DNA from: Chara braunii
Taxonomy: Eukaryota > Streptophyta > Charophyceae > Charales > Characeae
DNA length: 28,345 bases
Direction of reading: 5' to 3'
Assembly: GCA_003427395.1 (NCBI GenBank)
Contig: BFEA01000150.1
Coordinates: 2,374,388-2,402,732, forward strand
Under the pieces are notes generated by a model. That model searched no databases. It was not told the origin of the DNA and saw only the letters and a program-made list of their open reading frames with translations. This document shows, piece after piece, positions 9,331 through 18,539 of this stretch. The position numbers and the translations under genes were made by a program. The stretch's first letter is position 1; each line of letters begins with the position of its first letter.

Positions 9331-10395
9331 CAGTAGGTTCATTTACGATTTTTCTTTTGTATTTCGTCTCTTCCTTCTGCGTCGTACATTGGGCCGGATG
9401 GGACATCGAGGTAGGTGTGAGGGCGTACGAGAAAGAGAGAGGATGAGAAAGAGAGGGAGAGAGTGCCTACCTACCTCGAAAAGCTGGTGATACGGGGCGA
9501 CCCGAAAGCCGAGCTACGATGCCAAACCGCGGGGTGCCAGGCCAAGTTTCAGTGGAAGGTCGGTGATCTTGCTCCGTTGATCGACGGGATAAGGCAGCCG
9601 GAGACTTACCTCGTAAGGGGCTGCTGGGTTCGAGAGGTCGGTGTTTGCCGTCGGGGGTGACGGGGAGCTAGTTGCGGGATCTGCTGCTAACAGATGAGAG
9701 TCGGTGGCAGAAGGACGGTCACGGACTTGAAGACTTACCAGTTGGGCGGTGCAATGCCCACCCTTTCAATACGGATAGCCTCTCGGTTCCTTGCGTGTTG
9801 GCTGAGAACTGACGACGTAGAATCTCACGATCCCGCTCATCTCCTTGGGTACGGTTGAGGTGGGCATCAAAAGTCTCCCGCTCGCCGGGGCACGTGCAAG
9901 GAGGGCACCAACAGGGAAGGGCGATGTCAGGAAAATGGTAGGGGAATCGTGAGAGGGATCGAAGGTAGGGGTGGTGGAAGAAGTTCACAGGCCGGCGACT
10001 ACGGCAGTACAGGTCGCAGCGAACAGCGGGGAGTTACTGCAAGGGGCTGTCTGCAGGTACAACCGGTGGAGCTGACTACAGGCTGCGGACTGCGCAGCAA
10101 CTAGTAGTTGTTGCTTCGGACTGCACATGGACTGTTATTGTGGGCCATGCGCAGCTGCTACTCTTGACCGCTCACAGGCTGCAGCGGACCGGTGGAGGCC
10201 GCGCACTGCTGGCACCTGCTGGTTGACTGCTGCGTACTATTGTGAACTACGGCGATCATTGCTGATGGCTACAACCTGCCGTGCCGCAGCGGATGGACTT
10301 GGGGAAGGTGACTGAGCTTAGGAGGAAGGATTATTGTTGCGAATTGGGGAGTCGGCAGACGTGCGGCTTCAGCGGCTGATTCAGAGTTGACAAAG
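9331..10395 (-). other. D block, copy 1: gene-like, donor-like sites on minus
   Basis: I do not recognise a protein. On the minus strand two donor-like sites occur, at 9733-9738 (context GGTAAGTCTTC) and 9604-9609 (GTAAGTCTC), plus a weaker GGTAGGTAGGC near 9464. The frame leading to the first (minus, 9988 down to about 9739) includes a hydrophilic stretch, FDAHLNRTQGDERDREILRR, ending at HRPT before the site. The site and its preceding ACACC-GCCAAC context are conserved in D copies 2 and 3. The inner part (10020-10290) is rich in CTG/CAG words and has a 10-bp foldback with one G-T pair, GCAGCAACTA (10094-10103) with TAGTTGTTGC (10105-10114). It could be a decayed multi-exon gene or a noncoding repeat. 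Confidence 0.4.
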
Positions 10396-10399
10396 TTGT

Positions 10400-10700
10400 T
10401 ACGTTGGGTGCCATTGCGGGGCCCTCAGGCGAATCAAGACATCAAGGCCCTCTCCTCTAAGTCTGAATGCACCCCTTTTGTACCTGACAGACTTAATGCT
10501 TCTCTTTCTGCCCCTCTTACTCTCAGTTTAGTCCAGTGGTTTGGAGGGGAAGGCGGCAGGCGGGATTGCAACCCGTAATCCGCGCCAAGGCCTCTGTGGG
10601 AGGTTGCCCCACCGATTGCGGGAGCCCTGCCGGAACTCGGGAGGAGTTCTGGAGGCAGGGAACTCAGAGGTAACCTTTGCTTTTCCTTGTAAACCCAGTA
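10400..10700 (+). repeat. E block, copy 1
   Basis: About 280 bp, collinear with 16565-16870 and, inverted, with 18262-18525. Shared landmarks are CAAGGCCCTCTCCT, AGGCGGGATTGCAACCCGTA and CCACCGATTGCGGGAG. It has two foldbacks. GGCCTC pairs with GAGGTT (10588-10605 region, two G-T pairs). CCCTGCC (10625-10631) pairs with GGCAGGG (10654-10660), enclosing GAACTC (10633-10638) with GAGTTC (10644-10649). Both foldbacks recur with compensating changes in the inverted copy. Confidence 0.85.
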
Positions 10701-10932
10701 TAACCCCTATTTATTCATCTCCCTATGTATTGTTTGGCTATGCTGAGTGCAACCTCTACTGTGACTTTGGGGATTGACTTTCAGGACACAAATCAGACCA
10801 ACTAAAGGAATGTTTGTATAATGGCAGTTTCAGTTTCTTGTTTGTCTGAAGGCAGATTGTCATAAGGGGTTGCGTCAGGGGGAGAGGTTGGGAGGAAGGC
10901 AGTTTTGCTTGCGATTGAACGGGTCTTATAGG
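10701..10932. other. Leader between E and the F array
   Basis: T-rich, with no gene seen. A similar short leader with GGGAGGAAG(A/G)CA lies between E2 and F2, so it belongs to the module. Confidence 0.5.
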
Positions 10933-11770
10933 GTTAGGCATTGTTTCTAAGATGAATGGTCTGACTGCTATGTTTTGTTCTGTTTTCTGAAGAACCAAGC
11001 ATTGTTTCTAAGATGAATGGCTTGGTTGTTGTGTTTCTTTAATTGTGTCAGACATTGTTTCTAAGATGAATGGTCTGGCTACTTATTTCTGAGGGGTGTT
11101 GCTTGCTTGACTTTTGAGGGTCAGACATTGTTTCTAAGATGAATGGTCTGGCCGCTGTTTTACTTGGGTGGTTTCTGAACAGTCTCTAGGTCAGACCCAG
11201 GGTACTCGGTTTTTTTGTGTGTTGAAAAAGGGAGAGTTGAGCATTGTTTCTAAGATGAATGACTCATCTCTCCTTGATTATTTTATTCTGAGGGAGAATT
11301 CAGGGCCAGAGGACTAAACATTATTTCTAAGATGAATGGTCTAAGTCCGAGGCCTCAGGACCATAATGAGAGCAAAGGAATAGGATTCTCTATAATGTTG
11401 TATGTATATATATGTACTTATATGCGAACAAGGCTGGTCAGACATTGTTTCTAAGATGAATGGCCTGACTATAGCCTTATTACAAGCGAAGAGAGTATAA
11501 TCGAGAGCTATAACTGAAGGTAACCTGGGCAGGCTGAGCATTGTTTCTAAGATGAATGACTCAGCCCTACGCCCTCTTTCTGAACACTAAGGTGCAAAAA
11601 GGTATATATAACTTGGCTATTTAAACAGTTCAGGGCGACTAAGCATGGTTTATAAGATGAATGGCTTAGTCACATGCCCAATGAAGAGAAAAGTAGTTGT
11701 GCAACCTGTTCGTGTATACCTAAAGCAGAGGGCTGACATTGTTTCTAAGATGAATGGCCAGCCTCAATGC
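10933..11770 (+). repeat. F1 array: ten stem-loops with invariant loop and varying stems
   Basis: Ten units share the loop ATTGTTTCTAAGATGAAT. Units start near 10933, 10993, 11047, 11119, 11231, 11304, 11430, 11532, 11633 and 11728. The flanking arms differ between units but remain complementary: AACCAAGC with GCTTGGTT (10993-11000, 11020-11027), GTCAGAC with GTCTGGC (11047-11053, 11073-11079), GGCTGAG with CTCAGCC (11532-11538, 11560-11566), GACTAAGC with GCTTAGTC (11637-11644, 11664-11671) and GGACT with AGTCC (11311-11315, 11344-11348). Several have a second outer stem, such as AAGGCT with AGCCTT (11430-11435, 11473-11478) and GGCC with GGCC (11304-11307, 11351-11354). Spacers are irregular and unrelated. 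A stem half without a loop (GGTCAGACCC, about 11189) may be a dead unit. Confidence 0.95.
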
Positions 11771-11984
11771 CCTATGTAAGCAGGGTATAAAGGGTTAAAA
11801 CACTGAAATACTATGATCTAATGTTTGCTAAGTCAACCTGGGGTTGGTGAGAGTACTAACCATTGTGGTTTGGCCTGCATGTGGCTGAGTGGCATTGCTA
11901 CCTAGTCTAAGTTTGGGTTGATAGGTAGTTGCTATAGTAGCTCGCTACGTGCTAGAGCTATAGAAGTTAGATTCAAATTTTGCA
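11771..11984. other. Unassigned spacer
   Basis: Nothing recognised. Confidence 0.4.
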
Positions 11985-12390
11985 TTTTCTAAGCTAAGTT
12001 TTTTTTACTTAGATCAATTCTCGCATTTTCTGGGATTTTTTATTATACTTGGCTTTGTATAAATTTTGGTAGGTTACATTCTCTACGAGAAACGCTGCCG
12101 AAATTTCTGCAAATCCAAGGAATTAGTCAAATTTTGACTTGTCAAAGTTCAACTTGTCTAAATTTCATATATGGCTTAGTAAAAATTTGGAAAGTCTCAT
12201 TTTCTAAAGGGAGTGCTGCCCAAATTTTTGCTAATTAAGGGAGTTAGACAAAATTGGACCTTGGAAAGTCAAAGACTATTTTTGGTTTCATATTCGGGCT
12301 GATATAAATTCTGAAAAGACACTTTTCCTACGGGAAGCGCTGCCGAAATTTTCTTGATTTAGAGGAGTTAGATTATATTTGACAGTTGGC
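11985..12390 (-). repeat. LTR-like ~120-bp subrepeats, three clear copies
   Basis: GCTGCC(G/C)AAATTT recurs at 12094-12106, 12215-12227 and 12339-12351 (spacing 121 and 124), each preceded by an A-TTT-CTA-(A/G)GG-GGCGCT-type stretch and followed by a GAGTTAGA-type end. A degraded unit may precede at 11985. The minus-strand reading, AAATTTCGGCAGCGCTTCCC, resembles subrepeats in LTRs of Gypsy-type retrotransposons as I recall them. No gag or pol is next to it, so it would be a solo or partial LTR. Confidence 0.55.
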
Positions 12391-12604
12391 GATTCTGACG
12401 ATCCACCCTGAATACGGGAGATCCTGTCGTTAGTCTACCTGTGTCTTGGGCACTGGCTTAGAGGTAGACTTAGACTTGGTTGGCAGATAACTTTGAGTGA
12501 GAATGTGCTATGCAGGTTCATCCCCCATATGCAAATGATTTAGCTTGAGCATTGACCTGTCTTATGGTACAGACCTTTCTTGGACACTCGATTCAGGACT
12601 TTGA

Positions 12605-12669
12605 CAAGTTCAACTTGATCCTACAAGGATCATCTTCTGTTATCACTGATAAGTTATCACTGATAACAG
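12605..12669. repeat. Cluster of three dyads
   Basis: CAAGTT-C-AACTTG (12605-12617) overlaps TGATCCT (12616-12622) with AGGATCA (12626-12632). A 33-base near-perfect palindrome follows at 12637-12669, made of two TTATCACTGATAA dyads separated by one base and bounded by CTG/CAG. This is unusually dense for 65 bases; the role is unknown. Confidence 0.85.
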
Positions 12670-13834
12670 GTCGGTTGCCGATTCGTCGATTTACGATTCA
12701 ACTCCAATTCACTCTTGCCACTCAACCTAAAGGCTTTAGCTTTGAGATTTGAATTGTTTTGTTGTATTTTTACCCGGACTTTATTGAATGGTCATCCAAC
12801 AAAAGTACTGAGTTTTTATTTAAGAGTTGCACGAGTGAGGCTTGTATTATGATGGCTAAAGCGAGGGGTATGAGTGCAAGGAATGGTTGAAGTTGACCCC
12901 GTGTAGTGCGTGGACTTCTGGATGAATCTTTGATGTGATTACAGGTATTGTTGTGGTTCGGCTTCTGAATGTGGCTGTCTGCGATTGCATACATATATGG
13001 TTGAGAAGAGTCCCACCGTGACTGTGAGAAGTGATCGTCCTATATAAATAAGCCTTATGTATATACTTATATGTGTCTTGGGTATGCGCGCGGCCTATTA
13101 AGATCGTGCGCAAGGGTTAGCCAGATTATCGCTTGAGAGAAAAGGGAGACCCCCTTTTCATCCTTTGTTTTTCAGAGATTTTTATAGTTGGACGTTAAAG
13201 TCCGTGGCAGCCGTCAAAGTCAANCCCCTTGATGTTCGACCGCCACGACAGCTTAAAGTTGTCTACTCAACCCCTCTGCACAGGGTGCAGAAGATGGTGC
13301 GGTCTTCAACCGCGCATGGCGGTTGTCCAACGTCGAGAGATTAACCCTCAAGGCACGTGTCAGCCGACACTTGAGTGTCGAATGCGACCCTCGCAATTAA
13401 CGGGGACCTCGTGAGTATGGGTACTACATAGTACGCCATCATTGCGACTGTTTGCGTACGCTTGCATTGCGAGTCGATATGAGTTAGCCCTCCGTCCGCG
13501 CGGTTTTATACTTAGTCTCGCGCGCAACGCCTATTCGATTTTCGCGTCGGGAAGTTATGCGACGGCTAGTGAAGGGACTATGAGTGTTGTCGCGTTGTTC
13601 GATGTGTGTGTGTGTGTGTGTTTTATTTTTTTGTTCGTAAAGTGGTGTGCGCGTGGTGTGTGGGATGCGTCTTAGTCGACCGACGACGAACCGCGCTTGG
13701 GACTTCAACCCCCCAAGATGTTGGTTCGTGTGCGGGCCCGATAGGCGTATTACCGCGCGAACCCCCTATGCTACAGCGAACGAGAAACGCCCTCGGCTGG
13801 TCCACCTCTGCGATTGCAACCGAGTAGCTTTCGT
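12670..13834. other. Unassigned region
   Basis: No recognised gene. It contains a short GT repeat (about 13602-13620) and the single ambiguous base at 13224. From about 13250 to 13600 it becomes CpG-rich, with several 60-75 codon frames in conflicting registers that show no motif. Confidence 0.4.
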
Positions 13835-14065
13835 ACTGTGGACTGGTAGCTCGGCGGGGATACGCCCACCGAAGGGAAGTGACAGCTCCCGTAAGGTGGA
13901 GGTAAGTTGTGCCTCGCGTAGGCCCTATTCTGTCGTAGGGGCTCGCGAGAGGTATGGCTGGCGCACTCGGCCGGAGCGGCCTAAGGAAGCTCCATTGGTA
14001 TGTTCCCGGCAAGGTTGGTCCAACTCCTGCGTGACGTGGCCGAGAGTGTCCCGCGCTGCCGTGTG
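13835..14065 (-). repeat. A block, copy 3
   Basis: Reverse complement of copy 4 (26545-26875) and close to it. Shared, read on plus here: GGTAGCTCGGCGGGGATAC, then a GTAAGT donor-like site (13902-13907) in the context GGAGGTAAGTTGTGCCTCGC, then GCGCACTCGGCCGGAG and CTGCGTGACGT. The short inner palindromes differ but keep partial complementarity. Confidence 0.8.
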
Positions 14066-14299
14066 CGGTGCCGGACCGATGCGTCCGACATCGCCATGCG
14101 TTTTTTCTCTCTAAAATTTTTATTTTTGGTTGTTACTTTCATTTAATTAACTTTTTAAGGCCGAACGTGAGGTCGATTTATGGAGCCGTCTGGACCCTTG
14201 CGTGTTCAGGATGCTTCTTGAAACATAGACCGAGGGATCAACATGAATATGAGTCAACGGGCATTTAGCCCACGAAGTGAAAAGAAAATTTGAGTGGCA
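14066..14299. other. Spacer between A3 and module copy 2
   Basis: AT-rich, with a short T run; nothing recognised. Confidence 0.4.
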
Positions 14300-14740
14300 T
14301 GGACTGTCTACAAATGTTTTATCTGTCAGCCTATGATGTGCAGTGAGAGTTTGAGTGTGAGCGTGCCGTTGGGACCCGACAGATAGGACTGCACTTGGGC
14401 GTAGGCGGTCCACGGCGCTATTGAGGGATCCGCAACGATACTGGCTATAGCAAGCTGTGTCCTGTGAAACCCTCCTCCACTTGGTCTTCAAACTTCTCAT
14501 TTGAATATTTGTTACTACGACCAATAGTTGCGCCCAGACCCAGCCAGCTCAACTTTTAATACCCCTAGGCCATGACCCAACGTTGGTCCTTCGGTACATC
14601 CGTTATAAATAGAACAATACAGAGGAGATTAGCATGTGCCCCCTAGGGCGCTATCCGTCGGGTCACAGTTTGCTTGCCTCGATCTGTTGTGAGGACTGAG
14701 AATGTGTGCATGCCCGTTGGAGGCCGAAAGAGGTGGAGTA
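14300..14740 (+). repeat. H motif pair, copy 2
   Basis: Two diverged copies of a ~45-bp motif, GTGAGAG-TTGAGTGTGAGC then (A/G)TGCCCGTTGG(G/A)GGCCCGA, at about 14342-14380 and 14690-14733. The same motif occurs twice ahead of the C units of module copy 4 (24532-24570 and 24790-24830). In both places it precedes the hairpin units, so it belongs to the 5' side of the module in plus order. Confidence 0.6.
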
Positions 14741-15189
14741 ATCCGCGTGAGCAGAGTAAGCAGATGAGGACTGTGGTGGGGCCGGCAGCAATGCAGAAGA
14801 GCAGAACGTCGGGCGAATTTGGGCATAAGGGCGAAAAGACTAATCGAATTGTTAGGAAGCTAGTTTCCTTGGAGGTCCTAAGGCGCTGGATAGTCTGGTT
14901 CGGGTATTGCGCTGCTAGAGCACACACCAGCAGAGCAACGAAGGCGACAAACGGGAGAACGGGCGCAATCGTGTAGGAGGAAGGGAGTGATGGTGTGGGA
15001 GGGGAGGAACGAAAAGTTAGAGGAGAGAAAGTTAGCACAGAGGATTGCAGTAGGATCAGAGGAGGAGCAACAAAGATAGCAGCGAAAGAAGAAGGAATCT
15101 GGACGCGAATTCGTGTCTGGTACGTTCGAAGGAGAAAGAAGGAACGGGCATGGCGGAGGAGAAAGAAAGTTTTCACTCATATAGAGGGC
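14741..15189. other. Segment between H and C, copy 2
   Basis: Purine-rich on plus. It contains the palindrome at 15102-15117. The 177-codon minus frame (14643-15176) is the longest in the window but is S/F/L-rich and low in complexity, with overlapping frames on both strands, so I do not call it a gene. Confidence 0.45.
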
Positions 15190-15425
15190 GACTTTGGCGA
15201 GGGAGGAGTCTAAATTGGGGTTTTGAATGAAGGCGAATCCGAATCCGTTGTTAGTTTTAGCGATAGATTAGTAGAAAAAGATTTAGTGAGAAACAATAGT
15301 TCCGTGGACGTATGGAAAACGGGCTATGAAAAAAAGCGGGAAAAGTGTTATCTCATTATATTCCTAAAGGAATCGAGCGAAGTAGAGTACTTAATGGGGG
15401 GGTTGGGGAGCTGCGAGTTGGGTGG
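15190..15425 (+). repeat. C unit, module copy 2 (single, decayed)
   Basis: One C-type unit with GTTAGTTTTAGCGATAGATT and TAGTAGAAAAAG like the array at 8780, then a weakened hairpin, ATTCC (15360-15364) with GGAAT (15369-15373), followed by CGAGCGAAG whose partner arm has mutated. Confidence 0.7.
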
Positions 15426-16560
15426 CAGGGTCAAATTTGATGATAAACGAGTGGCCTAGCTGGCATAAGTGCATGGGGCTGCGTGCGGGCGAAAGAGGTA
15501 AGCGTGGTAATGTATCTTTCCACGTTCTGGGAAAATATTCATTCTCCTTCTCTATACAAATATGCGACCTCACTGCTCGCCATCCCAACCTCAGTAAAGA
15601 TCGTGCTCACAGCGAAGATCACCATCCTCTTCGCCGCCACCACTTCCATCTCGTTGATCAGACCACTGCTCGTTGAGGATGACATTTCGATTTCTACACT
15701 CATTCCGACCTCCGTCCCGATCGCAACCTTCTCCAAGTGAACTCCACTTTCCTTTCCATGGTCGTTCCTCTCTAGACTACGGTGTTGATAGCCCGTCGAT
15801 TGCGCTCATCAACAAGCTGCCTCCAGGTTAGGGGCTTTCGTTCTCTTCGAGGGCACGTGACCCTTCTCAAGCCTGTACTCACAAACATATGGAGTAATGT
15901 TCGCTTTTGCTCGGATTGTGACCCGAATCTGTTGTGGTAAAGATTCCAACGTTGCTTGTCAAGCGGGGTGATGCTGCAGGGCCGGAGGACTTACCGGCTC
16001 GAGGATGTGTTACTCAGCCAGGGCGAACGAAGGATTTCAGGATCAGTGCACCTAGTAACGCTCCAGCGGGAGATTCATTTCGATTTTTGCCCGCTCGGTT
16101 AATGGCAGTGAGTCAGCCGCAAGCATGGAGACGTACCTGATGCCTAGTGCACTACCTATCTGACGACCAAAGAAGTGAGTTGCGAAGATTCCATTCTTGG
16201 TTGTTGGCCAATGCGCCCCTCGTCCGACCAGCCTGTGTGGTAACAGACCAACCATAAAGTTGCGGGCTAGCGTATGATTCATTGTGTTGAGGGACGCAGA
16301 TATATGGCAAGCCGTAAGGTGCATGTTTGCCTGCTTCCGGTACGCCATTCACTCTAATCGGTTTGAAGTATCGCGAGTCCAGCCATGGGTTAGGTACGTG
16401 CCATGGCCGTGGTTTTGATCAGGTGACTGGGGGCCTTGAGCAGGCGGATTCTGCATTTGGGGGAATGATCAAGCTTGAGTGAGAAGACCTTTGTAGGAAA
16501 TTGGAAGGTCGTCAGAGAGTCAGTGATAGGCAGTTTGACTTCGGCTTGACCAAGTTGCTG
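15426..16560 (-). other. D block, copy 2
   Basis: Carries the conserved donor-like site on minus at 15989-15994 (GGTAAGTCCTC, preceded by AACACATCC) and a second at 16131-16136 (GGTACGTCT). Frames at 15483-15740 and 15539-15736 lie on opposite strands over the same bases and cannot both be real. No protein was recognised. Confidence 0.4.
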
Positions 16561-16564
16561 TGTA

Positions 16565-16870
16565 TTTTGACATCATTGGGGGGCCATCAGGCGCATCAAG
16601 ACAACAAGGCCCTCTCCTGAGAGTCGAGTCTGTCCCATCCTCGTATCTCAAGCATTTGAGACTCCTTCTGCCCATCTTACTCTAAGTCTAGTCTACTGGT
16701 TCTGAGAGGAAGGCGCCAGGCGGGATTGCAACCCGTAGAACCGCATCAAGACTCTGTGGGAAGTCTGCCCACCGATTGCGGGAGCTCTGTCGGAACCTAG
16801 GCGAGATATGGAGGCAGAAAATTGTCAAGTATATCTTTTTCTATCTGTATGAATCCACTACACCCCTATT
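16565..16870 (+). repeat. E block, copy 2
   Basis: Same orientation and order as copy 1, with AGGCGGGATTGCAACCCGTA nearly unchanged. Foldbacks are AGACT (16749-16753) with AGTCT (16762-16766), and TCTGTC (16786-16791) with GGCAGA (16813-16818, one G-T pair). The inner stem of the second hairpin is lost here. Confidence 0.85.
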
Positions 16871-17064
16871 TGAATATCTCTCTTTAGTTTGATTGTTGTA
16901 TGCATGTGTTCCCATATGACTTTGCTCCTTTCCATGACTCAATCAAATTAAATGGAAAAAATGTGTGAGTGAAGCTTAAGTTTCTTCTTTATTTTAACTG
17001 AAAGCAGATTAAGGGATGAACTAAGGGAAGGTGGGAGGAAGACAATTTGCATGCGTTTGACTGG

Positions 17065-17250
17065 GTTAACCAAGGACTGGGCATTGTTTCTAAGCAGAAT
17101 GATCCAGGATTATGTTTATTTGTTTTTTTTTTTATAGACCATGCATTGTTTCTAAGTAAAATAGTCTGGTTGTTGTGTTTATTTATGAGGGTTTGTCTGA
17201 CTGATTTTTTAGACCAAACATTGTTTCTAAGCATAATGATTAATGATTTA
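17065..17250 (+). repeat. F2 array: three stem-loops, plus orientation
   Basis: The loop ATTGTTTCTAAG is kept at 17083, 17145 and 17220, but the 3' half of the loop differs from F1 (CAGAAT, TAAAAT, CATAAT). Arms still pair in the first unit (CTGG/CCAG) and the second (AGACCA with TCTGGT). The third is weak. It ends about 30 bases before the first unit of F3. Confidence 0.85.
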
Positions 17251-17281
17251 TCCCTTATACCCAGCTTACGTAAGGAGTAAA

Positions 17282-18000
17282 GCTAGACCACTCAAACTTA
17301 TGGAACAATGTCTAGCTCGGCCATTGAGTATACACAAACAGAAGGCACAACAACTTTTCTCTTCTTTGGATATATGACTAGGCTGCCCTAGTCGCTCTGA
17401 ACTGTTTAAGTATCCAAGTTTTATATAATTATCTGCACCTAATTTTTTAAGGTAGCATATGATTGAGTCGATCATCTTTAGCTCGAGGTTCAGCCTGCCC
17501 CTTCTTACCATAAGTTTATTCTTAGTTAATACTCTATTTTGTTCGTGATAAGCTATAGTCAAGTCACCCAAACTTATGGAACAATGTCTGACTAGCCTGT
17601 TCGTAGATAAAATAATAGTAAAATATAGCCACGTTATACCTTTTTGGTTCCAGCATGTGCGCGACATTGGACCAAGACCACCCAAACTTATGGAATATGT
17701 CTGGTCCTCCACCTAGTTTATTCTCTTTATGCCAAAGCAGGAGAGGTCGAGGCACCCAAACTTATGGAACACGCTCAGACCCCCTCGTCCAAAACCAAAG
17801 GAAACTGAAAAACTCAAAATAAGGAAGGCAACTAAGCCACCCAAACTTATGGGACAGTGCTTGGCTCCTAAAAAGTCAATCACTGGCAGCCCTCGAAAGT
17901 CAGAGCAACCAGACCACCCAAACTTATGGAACTTGTCTGGTTCTCCAGGCATTTAAGAAATAAACATAGCACTAAGTCTCCCCAAACTTTTGGGGACGTC
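17282..18000 (-). repeat. F3 array: seven stem-loops, opposite orientation
   Basis: Units lie at about 17282, 17556, 17669, 17746, 17834, 17908 and 17975. The common loop is CACCCAAACTTATGGAACA; its reverse complement begins TGTTCCATAAG, matching the TGTTTCTAAG of F1 and F2. Arms vary and pair: GCTAGAC with GTCTAGC (17282-17288, 17310-17316), TAGTCA with TGACTA (17556-17561, 17589-17594), GGACC with GGTCC (17669-17673, 17703-17707) and ACCAGAC with GTCTGGT (17908-17914, 17935-17941). The last unit has shrunk to CCCC…GGGG. Confidence 0.92.
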
Positions 18001-18261
18001 CCAGCCCTTAATTAACTCGGTCAAACTCAAGCGATATTGCCTTTCCCCCATCCTTCCCCCAGATGCAATCTCACAATCCGCTTTCAGTCAAACAACAAAA
18101 CTAAAACTGAACTTACACATGCATTCATTTACTTAAGTCTGAATTTTGTCATTAAAGTGAAACTAAAAGTCAAAGTAAGGACGCACGCAGTATACTCAGT
18201 CAAAATATAACCAGGAATACAGATATGGTTTACACCTGGGTTTATAGAAGGGAAATGAGAC
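18001..18261. other. Leader between F3 and E3
   Basis: AT-rich; nothing coding. It corresponds in position to 16870-17065 and 10700-10930. Confidence 0.45.
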
Positions 18262-18525
18262 TTTTACCTTTCAGTTCTCTGCCTCCATAACTCCTCCTGA
18301 GTTTCGGCAGAGCTCTTGCAATCGGTGGGCAGACTCCCCAGGGAGTCTTTCTGTGGTCCTACGGGTTGCAATCCCGCCTTCCGCCTTCCTCTCGTAACCC
18401 TAGATGAGACTTAGAATAAGAAAGACAGAAAGAGGGGTTTCTGACGCTCGAGATACAAGAGAGGGGCAACTCAACGCAGCTCAACTCTCTGGAGAGGGCC
18501 TTGATACCTTCAGTCGCCTGAGGGG
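18262..18525 (-). repeat. E block, copy 3 (inverted)
   Basis: Reverse complement of copies 1 and 2, including TACGGGTTGCAATCCCGCCT. Foldbacks are CTCTGCC (18277-18283) with GGCAGAG (18306-18312), enclosing AACTC (18289-18293) with GAGTT (18299-18303), and AGACTCCC (18331-18338) with GGGAGTCT (18341-18348), a perfect 8 bp across a CA loop. Compared with copy 1, a C-G pair in the outer stem has become T-A on both sides. Confidence 0.88.
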
Positions 18526-18539
18526 CCCACAATGGCAAC

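Noticed and set aside
9463-9660. 65-codon plus frame with two cysteines as a zinc-ribbon gene
   Set aside because: Too few metal ligands, and it lies on the strand opposite to the conserved donor-like sites.
10933-11770. CRISPR-like array
   Set aside because: The repeated part is a loop with unit-specific stems, spacing ranges from about 55 to 125 bases, no cas genes are present and the DNA looks eukaryotic.
12637-12669. Tet-operator-like sequence
   Set aside because: Only a general resemblance of the dyad; the bases differ from the known operator and no repressor gene is present.
14643-15176. 177-codon minus frame as a gene
   Set aside because: Low-complexity S/F/L-rich translation over a purine-rich plus strand, overlapped by frames on both strands, with no domain and not conserved in other module copies.
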